Source: Pseudomonadota bacterium (GTDB lineage: Bacteria > Pseudomonadota > Alphaproteobacteria > Sphingomonadales > Sphingomonadaceae). From it: DNA of 55,057 nucleotides. The notes under the pieces are model-generated. The model was not told where the DNA came from. It ran no database searches and worked only from the letters and a program-made list of their open reading frames with translations. Positions 34,314 through 44,285 of the stretch are shown here, one piece after another; the first letter of the stretch is position 1, and each line of letters starts with the position of its first letter. A program made the position numbers and the translations under genes. Where the stretch lies: assembly GCA_023416515.1 (NCBI GenBank), contig JAEZHP010000029.1:1-55057 (forward strand), written 5' to 3'.

Positions 34314-36377
34314 ATGCGCCGCACTCATCTTCTGCTTGCTTCCGCCGCCGCTTTCTCCCTCGCCTCCTGCGCCACCACCGCCGACACGACCGCCGACAGC
34401 GCCGCTCCCCCGGCCGCTCCGGTCGCCTCGGTGCAGCGTCCTGAAATCGGCTCTTTCGGCTTCGACCTCGCGGGAATGGACCGGACCGCCAACCCCGGCG
34501 ACAATTTCTACCGGTTCGCCAACGGCACCTGGGACCAGACGACCCAGATCCCCGCCGACCGCTCCAACTACGGCATGTTCACCATGCTCGAGGACCTGTC
34601 GCGCTCGCGCACTCGGGCGATCGTCGAAGAGGCCGCTCGGCAGCCGGGAAGCCGGATCGGCGACCTTTACGCCAGCTTCATGGATGAAGCCGCGATCGAG
34701 CGCGCCGGCCTCACGCCGCTTCAGCCCGATCTTGCGCGAATCCGCACCATCACCAACCGCGCGGACTTCGCGCGGATCGCCGGGCAGATGTTCCGCGAAG
34801 GCGTGGCGGGGCCGTTCTCGGGCTTCGTCACCACCGACGACCGTAACCCGACCCAGATGATCGTTCGTCTGAGCCAGTCCGGGATCGGGCTTCCGGACCG
34901 CGATTATTATCTCAGCGACGACGCGTCGCTCGCGCAGAAGCGGCAGGCATACCAGGCCTATGTCGCGCAGCTTCTCACCCTCGCCGGCGAACCCAATGGC
35001 GAGGCGCGCGCCGCGGCGCTGGTCGGCCTCGAACGCCAGATCGCCCAGGCGCACTGGACGCGGGTCGACAATCGCGACGACGAGAAGACCTATAACCGCC
35101 GCACCATCGCCGATCTCCAGCGCGAGGCCCCCGGTTTCGACTGGGCCGCGTGGCTCACCCCGATGGGCATGGCGGACCAGCAGGCGATCCTCGTGTCGCA
35201 GCCGAGCGCCTTCACCGGGATCGCCCGCGCTGTCGGCCAGGCGCCGGTGCCGGTGCTTCGCGACATGCTCCTGGTGCGCCTGCTCGACGGTGCCGCGCCG
35301 TTCCTCAACCGGGCCTTCGTCGACGCCAATTTCGGCTTCCGTGGCACAGTGCTCAACGGCACTCCGCAGATCGAGGAGCGCTGGAAGCGCGGAGTCGACA
35401 CCGTGACCGGCCTGGTTCCGGACGACGTCAGCCGGATCTACGTCGATCGCCACTTCCCGCCGGAAGCCAAGGCCCAGGCCGACGAGCTGGTCCGCAACGT
35501 GATCGGAGCGATGGACCGGCGGCTTGCCTCGCTGAGCTGGATGTCGCCCGAGACCCGCGAGCGCGCCCGTGCCAAGCTCGCCGCCTTCACTCCGAAGATC
35601 GGATACCCGGACCATTGGCTCGATTATTCGACGGTCCAGATCAGCCGCGACAACCTCATCCAGAACGTCCGCAACGCGACCGAGTTCGAATATCGCCGGC
35701 AGCTCGCCAAGCTCGGCAGGCCGGTCGACCGGCGTGAGTGGTTCATGACCCCGATGACGGTCAACGCCTACGCCAACCCGACCTGGAACGAGATCGTGTT
35801 CCCGGCCGCGATCCTTCAGCCGCCTTTCTTCGACCCGCACGCCGATCCGGCGATCAACTATGGCGGCATCGCCGCGGTGATCGGTCACGAGATCAGCCAC
35901 CATTTCGACGACCAGGGCAGTCGCTACGACCAGACCGGAGCGCTTCGCGAATGGTGGACTCCGCAGGACCGCGAGCGCTTCAATGCGCTCACGGCCCAGC
36001 TCGTGCAGCAGTACAACCAGTATGAGCCGCTGCCCGGCCGCCACATCAACGGACAGCTGACGCTCGGCGAGAACATCGCCGATCTCGCCGGCCTCACCGT
36101 CGCCTACGACGCCTATCGGACCGCCCTCAACGGCCGCGAGGCGCCGGTGATCGACGGCTTCACCGGCGATCAGCGCTTCTACCTCGGCTGGGCCCAGGTG
36201 TGGCGGCGCAAGTATCGCGAGGCGAACCTGCTCCAGCGGCTCGTGACCGACCCGCATTCGCCGTCCGAGCAGCGAGTGGCGGTCGTTCGCAACCTCGATC
36301 CCTGGTACCGCGCCTACAATCCGGCGCCGACGGCGTCACTTTATCTTGCGCCGGAGCGCCGCGTGCGCATCTGGTAG
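34314..36377 (+). CDS. M13-family zinc endopeptidase (lipoprotein)
   Basis: 687 residues, neprilysin-like. A lipoprotein signal (FSLASC, C19) is followed by a Thr/Ala/Pro linker and the M13 N-domain (GFDLAGMDRTANPGDNFYRFANGTW) and C-domain. Zinc ligands and catalytic residues are complete: H525 and H529 with E526 in VIGHEISHHFDDQG, and E586 in GENIADLAG; NAYANPTWNEIVFPAAIL binds substrate. It should act on oligopeptides in the periplasm or at the outer membrane. GTAGGA is six bases before ATG 34314. The cckA start lies three bases beyond its stop. Confidence 0.95.
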   Translation: MRRTHLLLASAAAFSLASCATTADTTADSAAPPAAPVASVQRPEIGSFGFDLAGMDRTANPGDNFYRFANGTWDQTTQIPADRSNYGMFTMLEDLSRSRTRAIVEEAARQPGSRIGDLYASFMDEAAIERAGLTPLQPDLARIRTITNRADFARIAGQMFREGVAGPFSGFVTTDDRNPTQMIVRLSQSGIGLPDRDYYLSDDASLAQKRQAYQAYVAQLLTLAGEPNGEARAAALVGLERQIAQAHWTRVDNRDDEKTYNRRTIADLQREAPGFDWAAWLTPMGMADQQAILVSQPSAFTGIARAVGQAPVPVLRDMLLVRLLDGAAPFLNRAFVDANFGFRGTVLNGTPQIEERWKRGVDTVTGLVPDDVSRIYVDRHFPPEAKAQADELVRNVIGAMDRRLASLSWMSPETRERARAKLAAFTPKIGYPDHWLDYSTVQISRDNLIQNVRNATEFEYRRQLAKLGRPVDRREWFMTPMTVNAYANPTWNEIVFPAAILQPPFFDPHADPAINYGGIAAVIGHEISHHFDDQGSRYDQTGALREWWTPQDRERFNALTAQLVQQYNQYEPLPGRHINGQLTLGENIADLAGLTVAYDAYRTALNGREAPVIDGFTGDQRFYLGWAQVWRRKYREANLLQRLVTDPHSPSEQRVAVVRNLDPWYRAYNPAPTASLYLAPERRVRIW

Positions 36378-36380
36378 CGA

Positions 36381-38792
36381 ATGGCGAGCGCGGCGGCGGA
36401 CAGGGGATTCGGGAGCAACAGGGTTCGTACGGGCCCGTCGCTGGCCCTGTTCGTCGCCGCGGCGCTGGTGTCGAGCGCGATCCTGCTGTGGGCGGTGCGC
36501 GACCCCTTGTTCGCCGCGGCGTTTCTCGGCGGCACCATCGCCACCGGTGGAATCCTCGTCCTGCTCGTCGGCACCGGAGCGCGGGGCGAGCCCGCGATCG
36601 AGGCTGAACCCGAGGCGCTCGACCCCAATCTGTTGAGGGTCGTTCTCGACGGAGCCGGGGGGGCGGCTGGGCTGGCGATCACCTCGGCCTCCGACCTCGA
36701 GCTGTTCGCAGCCAACGAGACGTTCACCCGCTGGTTCGGCGCTCCGGCAAGCATCGGCGAGCTTGCCGAGGGTGTCGAGGATCCGCGCCAACTCCATGCT
36801 GCCGCCGCGTCGGCGCGGTCCGAAGGAAGTGCGGCGCTTCCCCCGATGATGCTCGGCGGAACGGCGATTCGGGTGGAGGTGCGGCTCGCCGGGGTTGCTG
36901 CCGGCCAGCTCGTATGGCGGTTCGAGCGCTCGGAGGACGTCGACTCGGCCGCCGAGGCAAAGCGAATGGTCACTGGCAGGGCCGGCCGCCGGCTCGGCGA
37001 AGCAGGCATCATGGCCGTGCTCGCCGACCCCAGCGGCACGATCATCGCCGCCAACCAGGTCTTCGCAGTCCGCGCCACCGGCGAGACGGACGAGGACGTG
37101 GCCGGTGCCCAGCTGGTCCGTTTCCTGTCGGCCTCGAACAGCGGCCAGTTCAACTTCACTATCGAAGGGCGCGGCGCGACCCCGCTTCGGATCCTTCGCG
37201 TGCCCGTGGAGGATGGCGAGGACGGCATCGCGCTGTTCCTCATGCTCGACGAGCTCGGTTTTTCCGGAGCGAGCGGAGAGGAGGGGGTGCACGTCCTTCT
37301 CGAGCATATCCCTCTCGGCCTCGCACTCGCCGACATGGACGGCCGGTTCACCTTCCTCAACCGCGCCTTCCGGAAGGCGGCGGGGCTTGGGCCGCAGGAA
37401 GGGGTGGCTTGGCCGGGCGACCTCGTGGTCGAGGAGGACAAGTCGGCGGTCTCGGACTTCGTGCACCGCTACGCCCGCGGCCGCGGAGTCACGGGCGACC
37501 TTGCGGTTCGCTTGCGCTCGAACCCCGAGGAGCCGGTTGCCCTCACCGTCGCCGGCGCACGCGGACTGGGCAATGCGGCCGTTCTGATGAGCCTCAAGGA
37601 CAATAGCGAGGAGGCGCGGCTCAAGCGCGAGATCGCCCAGGCCACGAAGATGCAGGCGGTCGGCCAGCTGGCGGGCGGCGTGGCCCACGACTTCAACAAC
37701 ATCCTGACCGCGATCCTCGGCACCTGCGACCTGATGCTGATGCGGCATCTGCCGGGCGATCCTGACTATGACGACATCCAGCAGATCCGAAGCAATTCCA
37801 ACCGCGCCGCCAACCTGACCCGCCAGCTGCTCGCATTCTCGCGCCAGCAGACGCTTCGGCCGCAGGTCCTGCAGCTTCCCGACGCGGTGTCGGAGGTGTC
37901 GCACCTGCTCCACCGCCTGCTCGGCGAGACCGTCAAGCTCCAGGTCAAGCATGGCCGCAACCTCGGCGCGATCCGCGCCGATCCCGGCCAGCTCGAGCAG
38001 GTCATCGTCAACCTTGCGGTCAACGCCCGCGACGCGATGCAGTCGAAGGGCGAGGGCGTCGGAACGCTAAGCATCGAGACGTTCGCGGTTTCGTCCGACG
38101 ACGTCCGGCGCATGGGCACCGACATCCTCCCGATCGGCGACTATACCGCGCTTCGGGTCACCGACACCGGCACCGGCATCCCGCCGCACCTCATCTCGAA
38201 GATTTTCGAGCCTTTCTTCACGACCAAGGAAGTCGGCAAGGGAACCGGCCTCGGCCTCTCCACCGTCTACGGAATCGTCAAGCAGTCGGGCGGCTTCATC
38301 TTCGCCGACAGCCAGATCGGCGAAGGGACGAGCTTCACCATCTACCTGCCCGTCCATCACGCCGCGGTCACCGAGGAGGCGCCCAAGCCCAAGCTCACCA
38401 AGGAGACCCAGCCCGGCGACTGGTGGGGCAGCGGCACAATCCTCCTGGTGGAGGACGAGGCTGTCGTTCGGGCCGTCGCCGAACGAGCGCTCACGCGCCA
38501 CGGCTATAACGTTCTTAGTGCCGAGAGCGGCGAGGAAGCGCTGGAGATCCTTCGCCGCGAGGACAAGGTGGACCTCATGGTCTCCGACGTCGTCATGCCG
38601 ACGATGGACGGCCCCACGACGGTTCGCCACGCTCGCGAGACCCATCCCCAGCTGCCCATCCTTTTCATCTCGGGCTATGCCGAGGAACAGCTCAGGAAGT
38701 CGATCGACATCGAGAATGTCGCGTTCCTGCCCAAGCCCTTTTCGGTTCAGCAGCTGGCCGAGACGGTGCGCGACACGCTCAGGACCAAATAG
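36381..38792 (+). CDS. cckA: Hybrid histidine kinase CckA
   Basis: 803 residues. CckA drives the CtrA cell-cycle phosphorelay of alphaproteobacteria through ChpT. Two membrane segments (about 19-41 and 44-64) precede PAS-like regions (about 85-400), the DHp helix with phospho-acceptor H436 in AGGVAHDFNNILTAI, the HATPase domain (VNLAVNARDAM, DTGTGIPP, GTGLGLSTVYGIVKQSGG) and a C-terminal receiver with D736 in VSDVVMPTMDG. The domain order and the DHp sequence match CckA. Only three bases separate it from the M13 peptidase stop and no strong ribosome-binding site is seen, so coupling is likely. A stand-alone receiver follows. Confidence 0.95.
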   Translation: MASAAADRGFGSNRVRTGPSLALFVAAALVSSAILLWAVRDPLFAAAFLGGTIATGGILVLLVGTGARGEPAIEAEPEALDPNLLRVVLDGAGGAAGLAITSASDLELFAANETFTRWFGAPASIGELAEGVEDPRQLHAAAASARSEGSAALPPMMLGGTAIRVEVRLAGVAAGQLVWRFERSEDVDSAAEAKRMVTGRAGRRLGEAGIMAVLADPSGTIIAANQVFAVRATGETDEDVAGAQLVRFLSASNSGQFNFTIEGRGATPLRILRVPVEDGEDGIALFLMLDELGFSGASGEEGVHVLLEHIPLGLALADMDGRFTFLNRAFRKAAGLGPQEGVAWPGDLVVEEDKSAVSDFVHRYARGRGVTGDLAVRLRSNPEEPVALTVAGARGLGNAAVLMSLKDNSEEARLKREIAQATKMQAVGQLAGGVAHDFNNILTAILGTCDLMLMRHLPGDPDYDDIQQIRSNSNRAANLTRQLLAFSRQQTLRPQVLQLPDAVSEVSHLLHRLLGETVKLQVKHGRNLGAIRADPGQLEQVIVNLAVNARDAMQSKGEGVGTLSIETFAVSSDDVRRMGTDILPIGDYTALRVTDTGTGIPPHLISKIFEPFFTTKEVGKGTGLGLSTVYGIVKQSGGFIFADSQIGEGTSFTIYLPVHHAAVTEEAPKPKLTKETQPGDWWGSGTILLVEDEAVVRAVAERALTRHGYNVLSAESGEEALEILRREDKVDLMVSDVVMPTMDGPTTVRHARETHPQLPILFISGYAEEQLRKSIDIENVAFLPKPFSVQQLAETVRDTLRTK

Positions 38793-38831
38793 GTCTTTTC
38801 CTTTCCGAAACAGACGTTAACTCACGCGGTT

Positions 38832-39191
38832 ATGAGTGAAACGCGTAATATCCTGATCGTCGAGGACGAGCCTCTCATCGCGATGATGCTGGAGGATTTC
38901 CTGGACTCCCTCGGCCACACGGTCGTGGCGAGCTGCGACTCGGTTGCGGAGGCGCTCACTCATGTCGATCGCGGCGATTTCGACGTGGCGATCATCGACG
39001 TCCAGTTGAAGGACGGCCAGAGCGTGTGGCCGGTCGCCGACAAGCTTGCCGAGACCGGTAAGCCCTTCGTCATCGCCACCGGCGGCCACGTCGAGCCGCC
39101 GCCCGCCGCCCATGCCGACGCGCCGACGCTCACCAAGCCTTATACGATCGACTCGATCGAGCCTGCGATCGCGGAGGCCATGGCCCGCTAG
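38832..39191 (+). CDS. Stand-alone response regulator next to cckA
   Basis: 119 residues, receiver domain only. E11/D12 form the acidic pocket (IVEDEP), D56 in VAIIDVQLKDG is the phospho-acceptor and K102 in LTKPY is conserved; IATGGH stands where T/S is usual. The VEDEPLIAMMLEDFL start is typical of a group of single-domain receivers in alphaproteobacteria. Not CpdR or DivK by motif. A phosphorelay link to CckA is suggested only by position (39 bases downstream). No good ribosome-binding site before ATG 38832. Confidence 0.88.
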   Translation: MSETRNILIVEDEPLIAMMLEDFLDSLGHTVVASCDSVAEALTHVDRGDFDVAIIDVQLKDGQSVWPVADKLAETGKPFVIATGGHVEPPPAAHADAPTLTKPYTIDSIEPAIAEAMAR

Positions 39192-39194
39192 GCC

Positions 39195-40022
39195 ATGACG
39201 CGCCGGTCGAGACTGATGACCGCGCTCCTCCTCATTCCGGTCGGCTTCTACCTGGCCGCGGCGACCGCAGCCTATCTCAGCCAGACCCGGCTGATTTTCC
39301 CCAACTGGGCCGTCGCCGCGGCGGGACCGCTTGCGCCGGGCATCGAGCGGCTGACCCTTGACCGACCCAATGACGACCGACTCGAAGGCCTCTATATCCC
39401 GCCACGCCAGCAGGGCGGCGACGGCACCTTGCTCCTCCTCTTTTCAGGCAACGCCTCGAATGCGCAGGCGCTCGCCGAGCATTTCGCCACGATCTTTCCG
39501 GACCATCCCGTCGCAGCCTTCCACTATCGAGGCTACGCGCCGAGCACCGGAACGCCGAGCTCGGCGGCGCTGATCGAGGACGCGCCGGCGATCCACGACC
39601 TGCTCATCCAGCGCTACAATCCGCAGCGGGTCGTCGCGATCGGCATCAGTCTCGGGAGCGGAGTCGCCGCCCAGCTCGCGAAGCAGAGGCCGCTCGCCGG
39701 GCTCATCCTCATCACTCCGTTCGATTCCCTCGGCGCGATGGCCCGTGAATCCTACGCCTGGCTGCCGATCTCATTGCTGTTCAAGCACGAGATGAGCTCG
39801 GTCGAGGCGATGGAGGGCGTTCGGACACCCGCCGCGATTATCGCCGCCGGCCAAGACACACTCATCCGGCCCGCGCGCACCGACGTGCTTCGGGCGGCGA
39901 TTCCGAATCTCGTCTTCGACCGGGTCTTCCCGCGCGCCGCTCACAACGACATCCTCGCCCAGCCCGGGATCGAAGAGGCGCTGCGCGAAGCGCTACGGAA
40001 CGTGAGGCGGGCCGAGCCCTAA
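39195..40022 (+). CDS. Membrane-anchored alpha/beta hydrolase
   Basis: 275 residues. An N-terminal membrane segment (about 9-29) anchors an alpha/beta-hydrolase domain of the BEM46/ABHD13-like type. Triad residues are visible: S152 in GISLGSG, D221 in AGQDTLI and H250 in RAAHNDI; the oxyanion loop is probably LLFSGNASN. Substrate unknown. It starts three bases after the receiver stop, so it is likely on the same transcript. Its stop overlaps the opposing MFS stop by four bases (CTAA). Confidence 0.88.
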   Translation: MTRRSRLMTALLLIPVGFYLAAATAAYLSQTRLIFPNWAVAAAGPLAPGIERLTLDRPNDDRLEGLYIPPRQQGGDGTLLLLFSGNASNAQALAEHFATIFPDHPVAAFHYRGYAPSTGTPSSAALIEDAPAIHDLLIQRYNPQRVVAIGISLGSGVAAQLAKQRPLAGLILITPFDSLGAMARESYAWLPISLLFKHEMSSVEAMEGVRTPAAIIAAGQDTLIRPARTDVLRAAIPNLVFDRVFPRAAHNDILAQPGIEEALREALRNVRRAEP

Positions 40023-41506
40023 CCGCTAGGCTTCGAGCGCCGTGCCTGCAGCAGCGCGCCGGCGGGGAAGGCGACGGCGGCGCGAAGGCCCGCCACCGGT
40101 GATGCGTTGCGCACCCCGCGGCGCGCCTGGTTCAGCACATGCTGCATCATTTCCTTGCGCGGGATCGCGCCATGCTCCTCGACCGCCGAGAGCCGGTGAA
40201 GCGCATAGAGGCCGATGAAGGCGGAGATCAGGAAGAAGAGCTGCCAGCCGCTGAGGCCGATCGCGACGATGTGGCTCTTGCCCTCGGGCGAGAGCCACAG
40301 GATCTGAATGGCCAGCTCGCGGACGCGGAGCACTTCGGCCCCGATACCGGCGAGGATCGGCGCTGTACCGGCCGCCGCCGCCGTCACCAGGGCGTTGGTC
40401 GCGACATAGACGTTGGCGGAGCCCTGCGGCGCAAGCTTCAGGCCGATCGCGCCCGAGGCGAGGGTCACTCCCGCGGCGGCGAGGCCCATCAGGGCATGAA
40501 GCACGATTAGATAGACCATGGTTAGCCCCGGCATCCCCGATTCGCCGGCGAAGGCCATGGCGGCGATGCACAGGATGAACAGCGGCGCCGTGACCGTGAG
40601 CACGCTTTTGTTGGTGAAGCGGTCGGACAGTTGGCCCCAATAGCGCGCCACCGCGACATGGACGATCTGGCTGACCAGGCTGAGGACGAGGACGAAGCCG
40701 GCGCTGTAGCCGAGCTGCTCGATCAGGAAGACGGTGAAGAAGGGGACGGCGAGGTTTACCGCGAATTGCCAGGACGCCATGAAGCGGATGAGACGGACGA
40801 AGTTCCTATCGCGGAGCGGCTTCAACAGCATCGGGCCGAGTTTCTGCTCCGGCGGGCGCCGTTCGCCGGGGACGTCGGGCACGCGGCTCAGCTCCCACGT
40901 GCTGACCAGGCTGGCGAGGAAACCGAACCCATAAAGAGCGACGAAGACGAGCCCGCTTCCGCCCTTGAGCGGCCGGGCGAATTCGAGCGAGACCGCCGCG
41001 ATCATCGTGCCGGCGATGCCTGCGAGAGTGGCATAGACGGTTCGCCGGCCGAAGAAGCTGCCGAGCCGCTCCTCCGGCACGAGATCGCGCATCCAGCTGT
41101 TCCACGCGCATCCCGCCATCGCGTTGAACGCGCAGTGGAGGGTCTCGGCGACGACCAGCAGGGCGAGGGCGAGGCGGCGGTCGGGGAGAAATTCGAGGAC
41201 CGCGATCACCGGCAACGCCAAGCGGGCGAGGAACAGGAAGGCGACCGCGAACAGCCTGCGCGAGCGGATCCGCTCCAGCAGCAGCACCGCCGGCACCTGG
41301 AGGAGTTGGGTGAGGAAGGGCAGGGCGGCGAGAATGCCGATCAAGGTGGAGCTGGCGCCCAGATAGACGGCGAAGGCGACGAGGACGACCCCGCTGTTGA
41401 GGGTGCCGACGATGCTCGCGAAGGCCGCGTCGCCCATCAACCGGCGCGCGGCGGCGTCATAGTTCGGGGTCGGGGCGGTGGCCCCTTGAGGTTGTTGCTC
41501 GCTCAT
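40019..41506 (-). CDS. MFS transporter
   Basis: 495 residues with about twelve hydrophobic helices (e.g. FASIVGTLNSGVVLVAFAVYLG, QLFFLISAFIGLYALHRL) and MFS loop motifs such as YWGQLSDRFTNKS between helices. No motif lets me name a substrate. ATG 41506 (MSEQQPQGATAP) was preferred to the upstream start. Divergent from recA (180 bases between starts), convergent with the hydrolase gene. Confidence 0.88.
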   Translation of the reverse strand: MSEQQPQGATAPTPNYDAAARRLMGDAAFASIVGTLNSGVVLVAFAVYLGASSTLIGILAALPFLTQLLQVPAVLLLERIRSRRLFAVAFLFLARLALPVIAVLEFLPDRRLALALLVVAETLHCAFNAMAGCAWNSWMRDLVPEERLGSFFGRRTVYATLAGIAGTMIAAVSLEFARPLKGGSGLVFVALYGFGFLASLVSTWELSRVPDVPGERRPPEQKLGPMLLKPLRDRNFVRLIRFMASWQFAVNLAVPFFTVFLIEQLGYSAGFVLVLSLVSQIVHVAVARYWGQLSDRFTNKSVLTVTAPLFILCIAAMAFAGESGMPGLTMVYLIVLHALMGLAAAGVTLASGAIGLKLAPQGSANVYVATNALVTAAAAGTAPILAGIGAEVLRVRELAIQILWLSPEGKSHIVAIGLSGWQLFFLISAFIGLYALHRLSAVEEHGAIPRKEMMQHVLNQARRGVRNASPVAGLRAAVAFPAGALLQARRSKPSG

Positions 41507-41599
41507 GTCCCGGTGGCTCCGGGCACAAGCGGGCAAGGCGCGGGAGACGTTCCACGGGCCGTCGCACTTTCGTTGCAACCTATTTTGTTCTTCCTATTC

Positions 41600-41614
41600 G
41601 TTTCCTACTTGTTC
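41600..41614. promoter_or_regulatory. Candidate LexA (SOS) box upstream of recA
   Basis: GTTT-CCTACTT-GTTC, one mismatch from the alphaproteobacterial LexA consensus GTTC-N7-GTTC, lies 73 bases before the recA start. A perfect dyad GTTC-CTAGA-GAAC shares the right half-site (41611-41623). recA is the expected SOS target, which supports a LexA role; the exact bound sequence is an inference. Confidence 0.5.
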
Positions 41615-41686
41615 CTAGAGAACAGATGCGGTACGGAAGCCGTCATTGATCGCGCAACGGCGACGCTCTAACGGGAGGAACAGGCC

Positions 41687-42754
<1,068 letters not shown>

Positions 42755-42780
42755 AAGTCCGAAGCCACCGGCCCTGAGCT

Positions 42781-42905
42781 CCCTCTCCCCAGCGGGGAGA
42801 GGGCTTGGGGTGAAGGGGCTCCGACTTCGTGATTATCTTCCGAGGGCGGACGCTCGCTGAACGCTCGCTCCCCCTCACTCAACCCTCTCCCCGCCGTGGG
42901 AGGGC
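42781..42905. repeat. Long palindromic repeat between recA and Bcr/CflA gene
   Basis: CCCTCTCCCC (42781-42790), AGC and GGGGAGAGGG (42794-42803) form a perfect 10-bp hairpin. A wider inverted arm GGGGAGAGGGCTTGGGGTG matches, imperfectly, the reverse complement of CCCCCTCACTCAACCCTCTCCCC near 42870-42892. This is a common bacterial intergenic element; here it can also terminate both convergent transcripts. Confidence 0.85.
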
Positions 42906-42907
42906 TA

Positions 42908-44206
42908 TTAGACCGGCCGGGTCGTCACTTCCTGAACGTCGATCTCCGCCTCGTCGTGCGAGTCGCGGCAGGGCAGGCGGTTGGCCCAGAAGGCGACCGC
43001 CAGTGCCAGCACCCCGCACGAGGTGAAGCCGATCAGGAACGGGATCGTCGTCCCGTTGAAATTCTGGCCGATGGCGAAGCCGATCGTCGCCCCGCCCATG
43101 GTGGTGATCGCTCCCTGCACCGACGAGGCGGTGCCGGCGACGTGGCCGAGGGGCTCCATCGCGAGGGCACCGGCATTGGCGCCGATCATTCCGAAATAGG
43201 CCATGGTCGCCGCCTGGAAGGTGACGAAGATCCACAATTGCTCGCCAAAGGTCGCCGCGAACAGGAGGTGGGCCGCCGCCACCGCGGTGAAGCAGGAGAG
43301 GGCCGTGAGCAAAAGCCGGCGCGCGCCCAGCCGCATCACCAGCCGCGAATTGGCGTAGGAGCTCAAGGTCATTGGCCCTGCGATGCAGGCGAAGACGAGG
43401 CCGATCAGCTCGGGCCGATCGAACACGTCGAACACGATCTGCTGGATCGAGTTTATGAACGAGAATAGCGCGCCCATCAGCAGGGTTTGAGCAATCGTGT
43501 TGCCAATCGACTGTCGGATGCGGACCGTCGTCCACACCGCTTCCGAGATGCTTCGAACCGAGAGCGGCCGCTTGTTCTCCGGCGCCAGCGTCTCCGGCAG
43601 CCGCAGGATCAGCCACAGGGCGAGTACCGCGCCATAAACTCCGAGAACGATGAAGATGTGGCGCCAGGTCGCGATCGCCAGGATGCCCTGGCCGAAGGTC
43701 GGAGCAAGCACCGGAACGATCATGAACACGATCATCGTGATCGACATGATCCGCGCCATCCCGGAACCGTGATAACGGTCGCGGACGACGGACACGACCA
43801 ACACCCGGGTCGCCGCCGCCGAGACGCCCTGGAGGAAGCGCGCCCCGAGCAGCAGCTCGAAGCTCGAGGCGAGCCCCGAGAGGAGCGCGAAGATGCCGTA
43901 GAAGGCGAGGGCGCCGACCATGAGCCACTTGCGCCCATAGCGGTCCGACAACGGCCCGTAGGCCAGCTGGGCGATTCCAAAGCCGAGCAGATAGACGGTG
44001 ATGACCAGCTGGCGGCGATTGTCCTCGCCGACCCCCAAAGCGTCGCCGATCGCCGGCAGAGCCGGAAGCATCGAGTCGATGGCAAGCGCGTTCGACGCCA
44101 TCAGCGCCGCCATCAGCGCGACGAACTCGGCCATTCCGGGCCCGCGCCAACCGCGATCCGCCGCCGCGGCGCTGGTCATCTTCTCTGGTCCGCGGGCTTG
44201 TTGCAT
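42908..44206 (-). CDS. Bcr/CflA-family MFS drug exporter
   Basis: 432 residues, about twelve membrane helices. The N-terminal half carries the Bcr/CflA pattern: MLPALPAIGDALGV after helix 1, then YLLGFGIAQLAYGPLSDRYGRKWLMVG (MFS motif A) and RFLQGVSAAATRVLVVSVVRDRY. The family exports bicyclomycin, chloramphenicol and other small molecules with protons; actual substrate unknown. ATG 44206 was chosen over ATG 44179 because AAGG precedes it. Divergent from the GST gene (79 bases). Confidence 0.92.
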   Translation of the reverse strand: MQQARGPEKMTSAAAADRGWRGPGMAEFVALMAALMASNALAIDSMLPALPAIGDALGVGEDNRRQLVITVYLLGFGIAQLAYGPLSDRYGRKWLMVGALAFYGIFALLSGLASSFELLLGARFLQGVSAAATRVLVVSVVRDRYHGSGMARIMSITMIVFMIVPVLAPTFGQGILAIATWRHIFIVLGVYGAVLALWLILRLPETLAPENKRPLSVRSISEAVWTTVRIRQSIGNTIAQTLLMGALFSFINSIQQIVFDVFDRPELIGLVFACIAGPMTLSSYANSRLVMRLGARRLLLTALSCFTAVAAAHLLFAATFGEQLWIFVTFQAATMAYFGMIGANAGALAMEPLGHVAGTASSVQGAITTMGGATIGFAIGQNFNGTTIPFLIGFTSCGVLALAVAFWANRLPCRDSHDEAEIDVQEVTTRPV

Positions 44207-44285
44207 GGCAGGGCCTTGGTTGACGCAGGCCCCCAAGACAAGTTCCGTCTGAGCGGCTCGGGCCGCCGATAACGGGGAAAAAGAA

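Noticed and set aside
34287..36257. A 656-codon minus-strand frame opposite the M13 peptidase
   Set aside because: Arg/Asp/Gly-rich antisense translation, no domain, and the plus strand holds a complete M13 enzyme.
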